Shown in pieces: positions 29,599 through 41,485 of a stretch of 64,000 nucleotides of DNA. The position numbers and the translations under genes are program-made. Position 1 is the stretch's first letter, and each line of letters begins with the position of its first letter. The notes beneath the pieces were generated by a model. The model searched no databases. It was given only the letters and a program-made list of their open reading frames with translations, and was not told the DNA's origin. The stretch is from Durusdinium trenchii (taxonomy: Eukaryota > Sar > Dinophyceae > Suessiales > Symbiodiniaceae): the NCBI GenBank assembly GCA_963970005.1, contig CAXAMN010026706.1, forward strand, positions 25,193 through 89,192. Direction: 5' to 3'.

Positions 29599-32500
29599 AT
29601 GGCTGGTGCGATGGATGCCCCAGCGGGCACAGCGGAGGGGTCCCGCCCTCTAAGAATTGCCGTGATCGGGGCGGGGATCGCTGGGCTGAGTGCAGCCAAG
29701 CGTTTGAAGGAGCGTGGACTTTGGAGAGGACTTGCAAGTGATGTTCAGGCGAGTGTGTGCCCAAACAAACAAGATGCGTCCTCTTCATTCCATGTTCTTT
29801 TAAATGTTCCAGCATCTTCTTGACCCGAATGGGTCATGGGCTTTGGAACCCGGTCTCACCCCGGATCTACAGGTGACGCTGCTGGAGGCCCGCGACCGCC
29901 TGGGCGGCCGCATTCGGACGGAGGTCTTTGGCGACGGCGCGGCGGTGGATCTGGGCGCAGCCTGGGTTCACGGGGCCTCGAAGCAGAATCCATTGCTGCA
30001 GATGTCCAAAGCCTGTGGAGGCCATTGCTATTAGGTTGGAGGCCATTGCTATTAGGTTGGAGGCCATTGCTATTAGGTTGGAGCCATCGCTAGTAGGTTG
30101 GAGGCCATCGCTAGTAGGTTGGAGGCCATCGCTAGTAGGTTGGAGACCAAAGCTAGTAGGTTGGAGGCCATCGCTAGTAGGTTGGAGACCATCGCTAGTA
30201 GGTTGGAGGCCATCGCAAGTAGGTTGGAGGCCATTGCTATTAGGTTGGAGCCATCGCTAGCAGGTTGGAGGCCATCACTAGTAGGTTGGAGGCCATCGCT
30301 AGTAGGTTGGAGACCATAGCTAGTAGGTTGGAGACCATAGCTAGTAGGTTGGAGGCCATCGCTAGTAGGTTGGAGACCATAGCTCGTAGGTTGGAGGCCA
30401 TCGCAAGTAGGTTGGAGGCCATTGCTAGTAGGTTGGAGGCCATCGCTAGTAGGTTGGAGACCATAGCTAGTAGGTTGGAGGCCATCGCTAGTAGGTTGGA
30501 GGCCATTGCTATTCGTAAAGAGTGAATATGAGTAGATTCATTCAGAACTAAACTTCAAAGTGGTGATTGCTGCAGATGTCCAAAGCCTGCAGAGGAGATG
30601 GTGACGATATATCACAAAAAGACACAAAGACATGCCCATGGTGACCCAGCTGCTTCTTCGTTGGGGGTCATTCGCTTGGGAGGATTATATAAGTAGTGTT
30701 GAGTTTGTTGGATGCCATGAGTGAAAATTGGCGGCTGCTTGTTCAGCAAGATTGTACTCCAGGCTTGCGGTCTAATAAGTGTCTGTGGCAAGACTCAAGA
30801 GTAAGAGGTTGGCCCCAAGCGCTGTGACCTGTGGAGGAAAGCTCGTGAAGACGGATTGGGACAATTGCATACTCTTTGAGGCCAATCCATGGCGGTCGGT
30901 GAGGATTTGGAAGCCCAGGATGTGAGCTACGCCCACCGGAGGTTGTCATTTTTTTGAACTTTCTAACATCTTCTAGTACATCATCATCATCATGTAGCAA
31001 GGCAAATCGTTTTCAGATCAGCCTAACCCCACCTGCTTCTCTCTTCCTCTTTTTCTTCGTCTTCGTCTTCGTCTGGCTCTGTCGAAGTCCTTGTCTCTCC
31101 TTCTCTTTTTGAACGAGAAACGCATCCCGCCAGCAAGCTCACAGCGAGTCCGTGAGCTCTTTTTCAAGGGCTCCTTCCTCAGCCACCAGCGAGACAACCG
31201 TCAGCTCTTTACTTCATTCAAGGGTTGTCACGCTGACGGTTGTTTTTTTCACCTTTAAAATCATCTCTCGTGGAAGCCAAGTGAGATGATTTCCACCCGG
31301 TGCGGTGCCTTGGTGGAAGTAGATGCTCAACTTCCCAAACCATTCGATCATCTGAAAACCATATGAAAACTCGAGGCTTTGGAGGACCTTCAAGTCCCTG
31401 AAGGATCCGGTTTGCCGGGCCCGTCCCGCTGGGCCAGTCCTTCGTCCCGAGAAGGAAGAGGCCCGAATCCACGGTCTTTCTCTCTTTTCGTCGGGTTCTT
31501 GCTCTGGCTCTTTTTCTGGGCCTCCTGCTTTTGGCTCACCTGACAAGGCCACCGGCACCACCTCAGAGTCGCCTGAAGCGAAGCGTTTGGATGAAGCAGA
31601 GCTGGAGGAGGTGCAATGGACACACCATCAAACCGCAGGTTCAAGATTCAACACCTGGGAATCGTTCCATTTGGAAGAAGCTGTGCTATGATGGTGCTAG
31701 CTGGTGGAGGTGGAGATTGTGTGTTTTTAGTTGTTTGATTCGGGACCCCCATCCTTGGGACAGTTTCCCGAGACTGGTTTATCTCAAGTAGATCAGTAAA
31801 CCTGAGACCTGAAAACAACCAGGCAACAATAATAGGATCTTCGAACTTCGGAGTGTCTCGGTTTGCTGAGAAATATTTGCCGATCTTACTTTCAACCACG
31901 ACAATAGGACAGAAATTGCAAGAACGGACTCTTTAGTGGAGGTCAAGCCCAGATTTTGTAGTCAGATGTCAGACTCCTGTCTGAACCTCGGTTCGTGACT
32001 CGAGTATATATATACACATCATGTGAGTTAAGATCCAGTTGCTTTAGGTTGAAGGCCGAACACAAACCAACAGCACAGGTGGAAGAGCTGCATACCCATC
32101 TCATGAAGCTCTTCCAAGCCAAGCAGAGTGCAGACCGCAAGGCTGCCAAGAAAGGTGAAGGAGCCGCTGGGCAGAGAGCACCCCCCGAGTGGATGGAACT
32201 GGACTGTTTGCGAGTCGATCCTCCAGCCTTGAACTGGACGCATGTTTTGGTTGGACCCGAGAGAGAAAGGTTTCGTCATCCCGGGCGTTCTGAAGACTGA
32301 AGACCGAAACTTATGTTTTGAACCAAGCTGTGATGGTCTTCCAGGCGAGGATCAAAGCTTGATGACCTCTTTGCGGGGCTTGAGCTCGAAAAGGTTCAAG
32401 GGCATGGACCATTTGGACCAGCGAAAGCGGCTGCTACTGCTGTCCCAGATCGCAGCAGAGACTGATCAAGACTATGCCGCAACTGCCAATGAACTCAGCT

Positions 32501-34234
32501 CTACCTGGTGGGATGAAGATGATGAGTTTCCAGGTGAGGGATCTCTGAGTCGGTCGCCAAATCCGATCCATCCACTTTTGAAAAATTCTGGGACCTGAGG
32601 CTGCTCCTGCCTGTCTATTCCGGTGTTTCGTTTGGGATGCAGGTGACCACTGCCTGTGGAAGGATGGCTATGTCTCCCTCATCAACTACTTGGCTCAAGG
32701 CCTGGATGTACGTCTTGGAACTCCTGTGGTCAAGATCGATTTCTCTGTCCCTAGCCACCTCACCCTGCATTTGTCTGGTGGAGAGCAAATCGACGCGGAC
32801 TATTGTATCTGCACTTTGCCTTTGGGTGTACTGAAACACCATCACGAGACCTGGACTTGGAAGTCAGAAGTTTAAACAAAACACTGTTTGGTGAGGCTTT
32901 TCGCCCGCCGGAGAGCCTAAAAGTGTGTTTATGTTCTCTTCGCTGAGGAGAGCCTCTTCCATCCATCTCTGCCCGATCAGAACGTGGATGCTTTGAGACG
33001 CCTGGGTGTGGCAGCCATGGAGAAGGTGGCCCTGCGTACCTTGGTGCGAGTAGAGAAGTCCTGGCCAGGTCTGCAATGGTTTGGTTTTCTCTTCTTCCAA
33101 TCAACATCGATTTGAGCGACCTTCTTCCAGGGCCTCGGAAGAGTGAGTTTTGTTGAGATCCGAGATGACCACTCCGTTTTTCAGGCTTTGAGGAGAGCTT
33201 TTGGGAGCAGATGGCTCCCAATGTGCACTGCATATACCGGATGCCCACACAGGAGGCGCGGCGAGCGCCCACGGCTCTGGAGGCTTCCTTCTGCGTGAGC
33301 CTGAAGCATGTGACAGGCCAGGCATGGAAGATGCGCAAGTCAAATACTGAGACCAGAGTGTCTTCATTGTGTTTTGGTGCAACCAGATGCAAGGTGGTTT
33401 CTATAAAAGTAGATTTTATCCAAGTGTTGGGAATTGGACAAATTTGGATAAGCAAAGATGGAAAAAAGATGTGTTGATGCAGAAGCACTCACCATTGAAG
33501 CATGTTGACCTCGACTCTTATGCTGCAACCAGTGAGTATGTAAGCCTCACAAATGGGGTTAGATACAAGGACAATCTACCCAGATCACACATGTCGTCCA
33601 CCTCTCTAGGCTTCGCATCCGCCTGTTTGCTCCACTTGAGGGTCTAACGTCCTTGTGGTGTACTACGTGACGGACACCGCGCGACACATGGCGACCCTTG
33701 AGGAGGAGAAGCTGGTGCCATCAACGCTGGCGCTGCTGCAATCCATGTTCCCAGACATGCCAGAGCCACTGGAAGTGAAAAGGACCACGTGGGACCAGGA
33801 CCCGCTCTTCAATGTGTAGGACTTGGACTCCTTTATCAAAAATGCTGCAGGCAGTGTTCTTATGCCTCATGCCTCATGACCTCATGCACTCTTACCGAAG
33901 GCTTTCCAACTTTGGATCAAGAAGCCCAACGGACCAGATCGCATTTCTGCAGGACCCCTTCACCTGTGGCGCCTATTCCTTCAATGCTGTGTCCTGCTCC
34001 TCGCAGCATCGCCTTCACCTCCGATCGCCCGTCGGCCTCGAGGGGTGCCCCAAGCGGGTGCACTTCGCAGGGGAGGCCACCAGCGACCGCTTCCCCTCCA
34101 CGGTGCATGGCGCCTACCTCGAGGGCCGCCGGGCCGCGCAAGAGGTGGCAGACACTGCCCGGCACGAGGCACAGAAAAGGTGTGGCCGGAAACACATTGG
34201 ATATGCTTTTGAAGAAGGAATCCTTTTGGAGTAG
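29599..34234 (+). CDS. Flavin amine oxidase, LSD1/polyamine-oxidase type, 11 exons
   Basis: FAD-dependent oxidation of an amine, probably a polyamine. Exons: 29599-29748, 29873-30020, 30837-30898, 31548-31610, 32079-32154, 32345-32533, 32643-32845, 32948-33068, 33185-33292, 33641-33813, 33953-34234. All phases agree and give 524 residues, the usual family length. Visible motifs: Rossmann VIGAGIAG (about 22-29), EARDRLGGRIRT, LGAAWVHG, a long helical insert, STWWDEDDEFPGGDHC and KDGYVSLINYLAQGL, CTLPLGVLK, WDQDPL, and the C-terminal FAD contact HFAGEATSDRFPSTVHGAYL. Ten introns: six GT, three GC, one GA donor; every acceptor is AG|G. Exon 4 is the least certain. Intron 2 contains a 21-bp minisatellite. 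No targeting signal or SWIRM domain is seen, so it looks more like a cytosolic or peroxisomal polyamine oxidase than a histone demethylase; the C terminus (GILLE) is not a clear peroxisomal signal. Confidence 0.9.
30017..30512. repeat. 21-bp minisatellite, locus 3, at the start of intron 2 of the amine oxidase
   Basis: About 24 units of GGTTGGAGGCCATCGCTAGTA. The first unit overlaps the end of exon 2, and the GC donor (TGTGGAG|GCCATT) is itself part of the repeat. Two 20-bp units (GGAGCCATCGC at 30080 and 30247) lie 167 bp apart, i.e. 8 units minus one base, showing a higher-order duplication. It is followed at 30566-30589 by an exact 24-bp copy of exon 2 sequence (29992-30015). Confidence 0.95.
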
Positions 34235-34356
34235 CTGTCCTCTATTTGCGAGCACTTACTGAACCTTAATGACTCTTCTGCTGACGGATGCCAACCCCCT
34301 ACGATTGTGCAATTTGCCAGTCTGGTGAAATTCCAAACATAAAAAGGTTCTGAGTC

Positions 34357-35607
34357 ATGAGGCTCCTTTCTTCACTGCCAATTCCGTGTTGTTTTTTGGT
34401 CTCTCAACTTTGTATCACAGTACTTTCATGCACTGCAACCGCATCTTCCGCGTTCCGGTTGCACCGTGCGCCCCCGTGCCGTGGCCGTGCCGTGGCGAAC
34501 CAGGTGCCCCAGCTGAGAGCCAAGCTCAGAGACTTGGGGCTGGATGATCAGGGCATTCGGAAGACGCTAGTGGAGCGCCGGGGCGGCCCAGAGAGAGATC
34601 GGTGGAGTTGGAGCAGGTGGGGTTCTTTTCACCATGAGGATCATGAGGTGAAGGATGTTCAGTTTAAACCTCCAGTCTCAGGTATAGCGTTCAGTCGTAG
34701 TGTTTCCATGCTTTAAACCCCCGCCTGGAGCTGAGGACTGCTGGCGGCCGGGCGCGGCTTGGAGAGCTCCGTTGCGGTGAGTCTCCAGGCATGAAAGGGG
34801 ATGGAATTCTAGGTGCGCCCCCCCGGAGGCAAAGGGCGTTTCTGAGGTTTTCGGTACTTCAACTTGCCCACCTTCCGCCCGAAATCCGCGATGTTGAGGG
34901 GGCAAAGCTTCTTGACCACCTTTAGAAAAGAGCTCACCTTCCGCCCGAATAGGCACCTGCGGTGCAATTCATCGTCAATGCCAGCGTGGGGCGGATGGTC
35001 GTGGGCTCAGATGGCCTTGTCGAACACCTCAGCTGCATTCGTAGATTGCACCGTTTTTTCGTTTGGTTCGTTCGCCCCAAGATGTTCCAGCTCCTGATAC
35101 CGCATCAACGGCACGATGAAGGAGTCTCATTTTGGGCCACGAAGGATTGACATGGTTTCTCCTCCCCTCGGTTGCATTGAATCCGTCTGCGCCGGTTCCT
35201 TTCTTCGCTTCACTGGGCTCCCATCCGTCCCATCGCCTTCGCGCCGTTCTCGCTGCCGACCCGGCGACGTCAGACGAGGACGCCAAGCGCAAGGGAGGAT
35301 TCGCTCCGTCTTGTTGGTGAGCATAGGTCTTGGTTTTTAGTCTGGTTTTATAATGCATTTATCATCCGCTTTGGCTCCAGCGCATGTCCGACACGTTTGT
35401 AATAGGAGTGACTTGTGATGGCAAAATGAAGAGAACAACTCCCTACATGGACTTCGAAACTTGGAGTATCTTCATGGACTCACCAGCCCGAGGCCCGCGT
35501 GGTTGGCGTTCGCGCGGGGCAGCTGTGGGTGCTGGGAGACTTCACAGGCACGAGCGGTCGCCGCACGAGACCTCTGGCGATCGAATGTGCAGAGTTTGTC
35601 CACGGTG
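34357..35607 (+). CDS. Unidentified gene with plastid-type N-terminal leader
   Basis: The first exon 34357-34616 starts with a signal peptide (MRLLSSLPIPCCFLVSQL...), then SSAFRLHRAPPCRGRAVA. The latter has the aromatic-after-cleavage and basic character of dinoflagellate plastid transit regions. It continues LRAKLRDLGLDDQGIRKTLV to a GTGGGG donor. Further likely exons: about 34955-35040 (VQFIVNASVGRMVVGSDGLV), about 35190-35298 (HRLRAVLAADPATSDEDAKR), and about 35491-35607 (PEARVVGVRAGQLWVLGDFT then RRTRPLAIECAEFVHG) ending at GTGCTC. Joining phases were not all resolved, and the last exons could belong to a second gene. The family is not recognised; a plastid location is inferred. Confidence 0.5.
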
Positions 35608-35624
35608 CTCTCCTGGCTTCACTA

Positions 35625-35712
35625 CTAGGAGCGATCGGAAGCTACGAACGGGGCTCCTGGCATCGCGGAGCGATCGGACGCTACGAACGGGGCTCCTGCA
35701 TCCTGGAACCCG
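35625..35712. repeat. Two copies of a ~38-bp repeat
   Basis: GGAGCGATCGGAAGCTACGA followed by ACGGGGCTCCTG is repeated with small changes (GGACGCTACGAACGGGGCTC). It starts directly after an exon-intron border. The CTACTAGGAGC element recurs near 41.4 kb. Confidence 0.7.
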
Positions 35713-36059
35713 TGTCTGGAACCTTGCGTGCGCACGGTGCACGAAACTGCCTGTGACATAGCTGCTCGTAGAACATATTAGCTCTATGGTGTGCAAAAGG
35801 AACTTCGCTTCTGGAGGAAGGAGGCACACCACAAGTGCAAAAGCAGTTGCATTGCTGTGAAGGGAACACAGGAGGCTGTTACACTGTTGCCACAGGCACC
35901 TCACGCCATTGGAAGGGAACATGGTGTATAGTTTTATGGCGTGAGGTTCCAAGGTGGAACACTAAGCCCTGCCCACCAGAATCACAATCTTACGATCTCT
36001 CCGACATGTTTTGTTTGCCGGTCTGCCCTGCACCCCCAAACGCAGCACACAAGATTGGA
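35713..36059. other. No supported gene
   Basis: Intron-like. GGCGTGAGGTTCCAA and its near complement around 35900-35950 form a weak inverted pair. No coding signal. Confidence 0.3.
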
Positions 36060-36360
36060 CTTCCGGTTTTCAAGCCCGGTAGACAATCTGCGCACCGCTC
36101 CCAGCCCAGCGCCCAAAGTTCCACACAGCGCTGAGGGTTCCACAAGGGAATTCCAGCTTTTGAGCGCCGACTGTGCGCCACTCGCAAGGTTCCAGACAGC
36201 GCCCAAGTTTCCACGATGGAATTCCGGTGTTCGCCCTGTAAAAAATCTGCGCGACACGCTCGTCGCCCGGACAGCGCCCAAGGTTCCAGACAGCGCGCAG
36301 AATTCCACCGATGGATTGCCCGTTTTGGAGCGCTGCGGGCAAACTGCGCATCACTCCCTT
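36060..36360. repeat. Degenerate tandem repeats of ~85-97 bp
   Basis: About three and a half diverged copies, each with an AATCTGCGC/AACTGCGC start, CAGCGCCCAAGGTTCCAGAC core and a GAATTCC(A/G)...TTTGGAGCGC end. Open on several frames by chance. Confidence 0.65.
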
Positions 36361-37067
36361 CGCTATGTTGCCAAGTTTGTTTTTCCAAAGTTGGACAAGG
36401 TAAGTTTTTTCACTTGAGGCCACTTGGGACCACCTTGGCAGGCGTGTGAACTGTGCAGTGTGTGGCGTGTAAGCTGTGAAGTGTGTAGTGTGTAAGCTCT
36501 GAAGTGGAGTGTAGCAACAGCTTGTGCACTTGTGGTGTGCATCCTGCCGTTGTTGCGAAGGATTCTTTCTGCACACCAGAAAAGCATTCTATGCGCAGCA
36601 ATGTCACAGGCATGTGCAAGTACTTAGCAGAGTGTTTCTGCACCAGCAAACAACTAAAACACATGTGGCGTGCCTTGTGGCTCCATTGCAAAGCATTCAG
36701 TCTACACCGCGCAAAGCACGATTTGCAACAAGGCAGTCCAACATACGTAGCAGGATGTTGCCGCGCTGTTGCCCTTGTGGTGTGCTTTCTGTTCTGGTTA
36801 CAAATCATTCTTTTTACGCAGTAGTCTGAATAGGACCAATAGTGCGGCATGTGCTTGTGCGTACCTAGCAACATGTCGTTGTGCCGGGAAAGATGATTTT
36901 CTAGTTGATGCGCTTTCCCCCAGTTCCTGCTTCTGTTTTTGCTCCCCAGTTCCTGCTCACCAGCTCTAGCTTTAAGCGACGCATTGTTGGAGTGATTGAA
37001 CAATTCCAATCAATTAGTTGCTACTTGGCCAGCTGGCTGCAACGCCGAGTTGTTCTTTTCTCCGGCC
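36361..37067. other. Low-complexity TG-rich stretch, no supported gene
   Basis: 36430-36510 is a diverged GTGTGTAAGCTGTGAAG repeat. 36500-36830 holds alternating GTTGTTGC / TGCACACCA-like blocks. The 199-codon minus ORF across it is repeat-derived. Confidence 0.4.
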
Positions 37068-37344
37068 ATGGACCCGAACACGACCGGAGCATCGCCGTGT
37101 CCGGGGAGCGTCGTGACTGAGCTGTCTAGTGACGATGAGACGGTGCCCTGGAAAGCCGGACGGTGCATGCCACACTCCAAAGACACTTGGATATACAGAG
37201 CATCCGGTTTAGCGCCCCAGAGAATCATGAATGCCCACAGAACTGATCAGACGGCGCCAGTTGGAACTCCATGATCTATGGCCAGGTCGGAGCAGCGGGC
37301 AGGGGTGCCCCAGCAAGGATGCGGCGAGCCTTCAGATCTTGGCT
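37068..37344 (+). CDS. Unidentified gene start, two exons
   Basis: The ATG at 37068 begins MDPNTTGASPCPGSVVTELS followed by SDDETVPWKAGR, a typical acidic, soluble N terminus, reaching a GTGCAT donor near 37163. The second stretch, about 37240-37344, reads ELIRRRQLELHDLWPG and SKDAASLQILALQ up to a CAG|GTATGC donor. The phase across the short intron was not reconciled. No family recognised. Confidence 0.45.
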
Positions 37345-38469
37345 TTACAGGTATGCTGTATGCTCAGGTGTTGCGAATCATTGCGAATCAACACCTTTTC
37401 ATCCAATTTCATGACCAGTTCAACTTGACGTGTCGCAAACGAGGACTGTCGGGTTGGGGGAATGTGGTTGGATATGCCACAAGGTTTTGATCAGTTCTTC
37501 GCATCTTTCTTACTGTACCCTTTTCAGGCGACCTGAAGGGGATTTAGGAAACTCATGACTCTTGGGATTCTGAAGTGTTCAGGGATCTCTCCGCAAATCC
37601 AACTAGTCTAGTCCGCGTTCGATGATTTCGACAAGGCATGGTTTGTCAGAGGCAAGAGCGTGTACACACAGTCAGTGTTTAATCTTGGTGATGTAATGTT
37701 GTGTACAGTTCCGCATTGTCCCAAGAATTGGAGGGTGCTTCCATTTGTCTCTTGCGTCAGCAATGAGCGAGCGCGAGCAGATGGGATATTTTCATTCCCC
37801 AAGCTTTAAAAAGACAGCGTTCTGTAGATGCAGTTAAGTTTGCTTATTGTCCTTGTTGAAGAAAGAAGTCGTCCCTCTGCAAGCTGGCCGCCGAAGAATG
37901 ACCAAGTGGAATGGAGATGTAAGTCATTGTGCAGGACACAAATAATATGGTAAACACATGTAAAAACACATACAGTATACTTCAAGAACCCTAAAGTTTA
38001 CGCTTCTTACTCTGTTCCAACATGACACTTGCGGTCTACAGCGGATCGGATTAACACGTCCATTTTGCGTGGCAGGTACAGCACGGCACACCCGTTTAAA
38101 TTTATAATATTTATAAGGCTTTCAGGTGTGGAANNNNNNNNNNTTGTGATGTTTTAGAAGTCAAGAAGCGCAACTTTTGGCACCCCAGTGTAGTCTATGA
38201 TGAAGCACGTTCCTGACTTGATGTTAGAATAGATGTCAATAGAGTTGCTGATGAGGTGAGATATTGTTGGATAGGTTGCCGCAGACATGGTTTCAGATAT
38301 CGTTTCCGAGGTTCTAAGTGGCTACACTAAATATATACATAGCAGTACTTCTAGGTGTGTTTTTGGGTGTGCTCTAAGTGATACAGTGATAAACTAGAAC
38401 GATGGTGCTCTAAGATGGTGTCCGTCACTGTAGACCTAGACCTAGACCTGGAGAAGCTGGCCGTGTGCG
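37345..38469. other. No supported gene; contains a small gap
   Basis: AT-rich intron-like DNA with 10 N at 38134-38143. No coding signal beyond short random ORFs. Confidence 0.4.
38134..38143. other. Assembly gap, 10 N
   Basis: Ten N bases. Confidence 0.99.
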
Positions 38470-38652
38470 TTGGAAGACCTAGAATGCCCTTTCTTGAACC
38501 GCTCTTCCGTTTCGGAAATCTTGTTTTCTGTGGCGATAGAGAGCCCGCTGGTTCACAACGGCGAGTTGCCTCGAAACCTTTTATGGGACATTCCTCCTCA
38601 AAAGTCCTTGACGCTGCCACCCAGCAGAATCATGCATCCCGAACCTCCTTGA
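38470..38652 (+). CDS. Unidentified terminal exon
   Basis: A 60-residue open frame ending at TGA with protein-like composition: SEILFSVAIESPLVHNGELP then RNLLWDIPPQKSLTLPPSRI. The real start of the exon is uncertain, and an upstream ATG is absent. No family recognised. Confidence 0.4.
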   Translation: MEDLECPFLNRSSVSEILFSVAIESPLVHNGELPRNLLWDIPPQKSLTLPPSRIMHPEPP

Positions 38653-41380
38653 GGTTCAACTCTCGTCAAACAAGCTGTGGTTGTCGCACGCAGAACACGT
38701 GGAGGTTGCGATGATTGGGCATCGGTTTTTGGCTTTCAACTGTGCTTGATGTTGCAGTCGGATGTCGGATGATCCAGCGTGTTGGACACAGCAGCGATCA
38801 TCCCCTGCCCCATCGCGCCCTGACTTTGGTCCGTCCTCCCAGATACCGGTGATGTCAACCCGCCACCGGTTGATCCTGTCCACGCTTCTCGAGCAGCCCG
38901 TGCGTGTTGGCAGACCGGGTTGCTGCGAACATCCCCACACTAGACTACCAGACTACCAGGCATGTTAAGGTGCCAATGCTGGCTGGTTCAGGTCGGGGAA
39001 GCCGTGTAAATGCAGCACTGAAATTGACCACCAACTCAGTCTCAGTGAGCTTAAGCAACTGAAGCCACGCTCTGTATCAGGATGGTAGACAACTTGAGGC
39101 ATGCTTGGAGATGAAGAGCCCAAGCAACCAACCATGCAGGTGTTGACTGGCCACCATCAAAACACTTCAGGACATCCAGCGTGTGTGTCGATTCTATGTG
39201 TGTTGCCGACGAACATGACAAGCATGCGGTTCTCCTCAAAGCCCCGGAGAGATGGCATAGCAAAGGTTTCCTGGAATTTGGTGAGAAAGGAAGGACTTGA
39301 CGAACGCAGGTTCTTTTCCTGTGGCAATTGAAAACCACACTGTTCAGAGTAACCTGCACTATTTAACCTGCTATCAGTCCTTGAAGTATTTCATCATGGC
39401 AGAGGCTGCAAAAAAGACGATTTCCTCCCTTGCCATGTGCCTTCTGCTGGACATTCCATGGGGTGATCCCTTTTGGGTTGCCGTGTTGGCAACATTTTTT
39501 TTCTGGACCGGCAATCGTACATTCTCTTCGTCACGCAATAGTCAGGCTGAGGTTGTCGCCGTCAACAGACATAATTCCATGTGAGGAGGGTGTAATGATG
39601 CACGGATTGGCTCTCAACAAGACGTCGGAAGCAGCAGCGGCCCTTCGCTATCACATCGGGCTCCAGTCTTGACTTTGGCCCGCTTGCTCAGATGAGGGTG
39701 AGGTCACCACTCCACCGCAAAAACACAAAAACACCAGGCTTGACCCTCTCAGCGGGAAACTACTGTGGTCTTCCAGCTCGGGACTGGACTGCTCGCGCGA
39801 TCACATCATGTGGGGACATGGTTGGGGGGTGGGGCCATTGCCAATGGAGAGGCAGTTGCGTAGGGACCTGATGGATTTAGCGTACTTGAGTGCTGGTTCA
39901 ACACCCAGGTCTTGGCAGACCAAGCTGACCCTGCCAAACTTGATGGAGTGGGGTGCTAACGTACCCAGGTTTTGGGGTGTCCAGGTCTTGACTCGCAGCG
40001 CTGGCAACTCCACTGGACCTTTGTTAGAGATAATCGCACGCGTGTTTTTTCGACGGCCACTGAATCTGAATCTCCGCTTGTTCGAACACATGGCAGGTGT
40101 TTTTTGCGGATCATGCGGGAAGGGGTCCGAAATGATTGAGTCTAAGGACAAGAATTCTCTTGGATTTGCATCCCCACCAACCTATCGATCGACCTTATTG
40201 CAGGAGTCAATCTCTCACACTGCTGTCGTGCCCGGTTCTGATCTGGTGTCGCGTGCTCAGATGGCCTCACCACGTTGAAGAGCCATCAACTTTCTCAAAC
40301 AATGCTTGACTTGTGGTTGGCTCCTCATTTTCTGCAGGTTCTTGGAAGCACCTAGAATTTGTTCGCAGTATATAGTAAATAGATGTAAATAGTAAGGACG
40401 AGAAACTGAAGCAGGTTATTGGCATTGGCATGTCAATATGTCCAACCCCCGTTGGTTGGCAATGGTTCCGGACCAGACGAGCGAATATGTGGAGTATGTT
40501 CCCGACAACTTTACGTCCACCTGCTGAACAACGGTCCAATCAAGAAACAATGGATTCACTGAACTGAACACTATACCTTGGAGCGTGATGGCGAAAAGCG
40601 CCAAGCACCGCCTGCACCAAGGCTGTGTGCAAGCGGTTGGACTGGCAATGCCGGCTACTTGAAGATTGGACGCAATCAGATTTGCAGAAAGTCTTTGGTC
40701 CCCAGATGAGTTCACAAACCCTTCTTGGTCGATAATTTGGGCCTTGTGACCTCGACGACAATCCGTCCCAATCAGGAGTGCGCCAACTTTTGGGCGGTTT
40801 TGGCTGATGTTCGAGCGTGGAGGATGGGCACTTCCAATTGGAAAAAGACATGCCTTTGTGAATCTTGGTGTTCCAATGACTCTTGAACGTGCTCAAAACC
40901 ACCTGAAACTCATTTTTCTATCAACGCAATCGATTTCAATGGTGCGTCTTTTGGGTGCCCCGAGATGTTCCTTCAATTCGCAGCTTTAATATTAAAGGGT
41001 GGTTGAAGCCCCACCCACGAATCTCCGTGTTGTTTGTAGAAGGAACTATGGCGGTCCCTTCCACCAGCCCGTCAAAAACCCTTCACCGATGGCTCAAAAC
41101 GGATGTCCAGCGAGGTTTTCAGAATTCCAGGGACCTCTTCGGAACCACTCCATCCCAGGTGGGAGGTAGGATCTGACAGACTCAACCGGACCCTTAGCCG
41201 TAGAAACCTTCGTCGCTGCCGGAGTGTCTCAGGTTTCAGCCATCACCGGAGAGAGTGCCTGCTGGAGCTTGGCTGGGCACCGAGATAGGGAGACAGGGTT
41301 CTGGAACGCTGCATGCTGCAGAGGACGAAGAGTGGAAGAGCTGGGAAGAGTGTGGATCATCTTATGGAGGTTCAAGTATT
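38653..41380. other. No firmly supported gene
   Basis: Long stretch of intron-like DNA with only short ORFs on either strand. The longest (+ 39808-40278 and minus 40540-40902) have no domain signatures. Nothing repeated was noticed. Confidence 0.35.
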
Positions 41381-41485
41381 GGTAGCTACTAGGAACAAGG
41401 AAGGACGCTACTAGGAGCAAAGGGCATCGCTACTTGGAGCAACGACGCTGCTATAGGGGCTCCTGGCCTTACTACTAGGAACAAT
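41381..41485. repeat. Degenerate GCTACTAGGAGCAA repeats
   Basis: Six to seven imperfect copies of a 14-22 bp unit (GTAGCTACTAGGAACAAGG, GCTACTAGGAGCAAAGG, TTACTACTAGGAACAATA). The motif is shared with 35.63 kb and with the decayed end of the locus 1 array (GCTACTAG). Confidence 0.7.
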
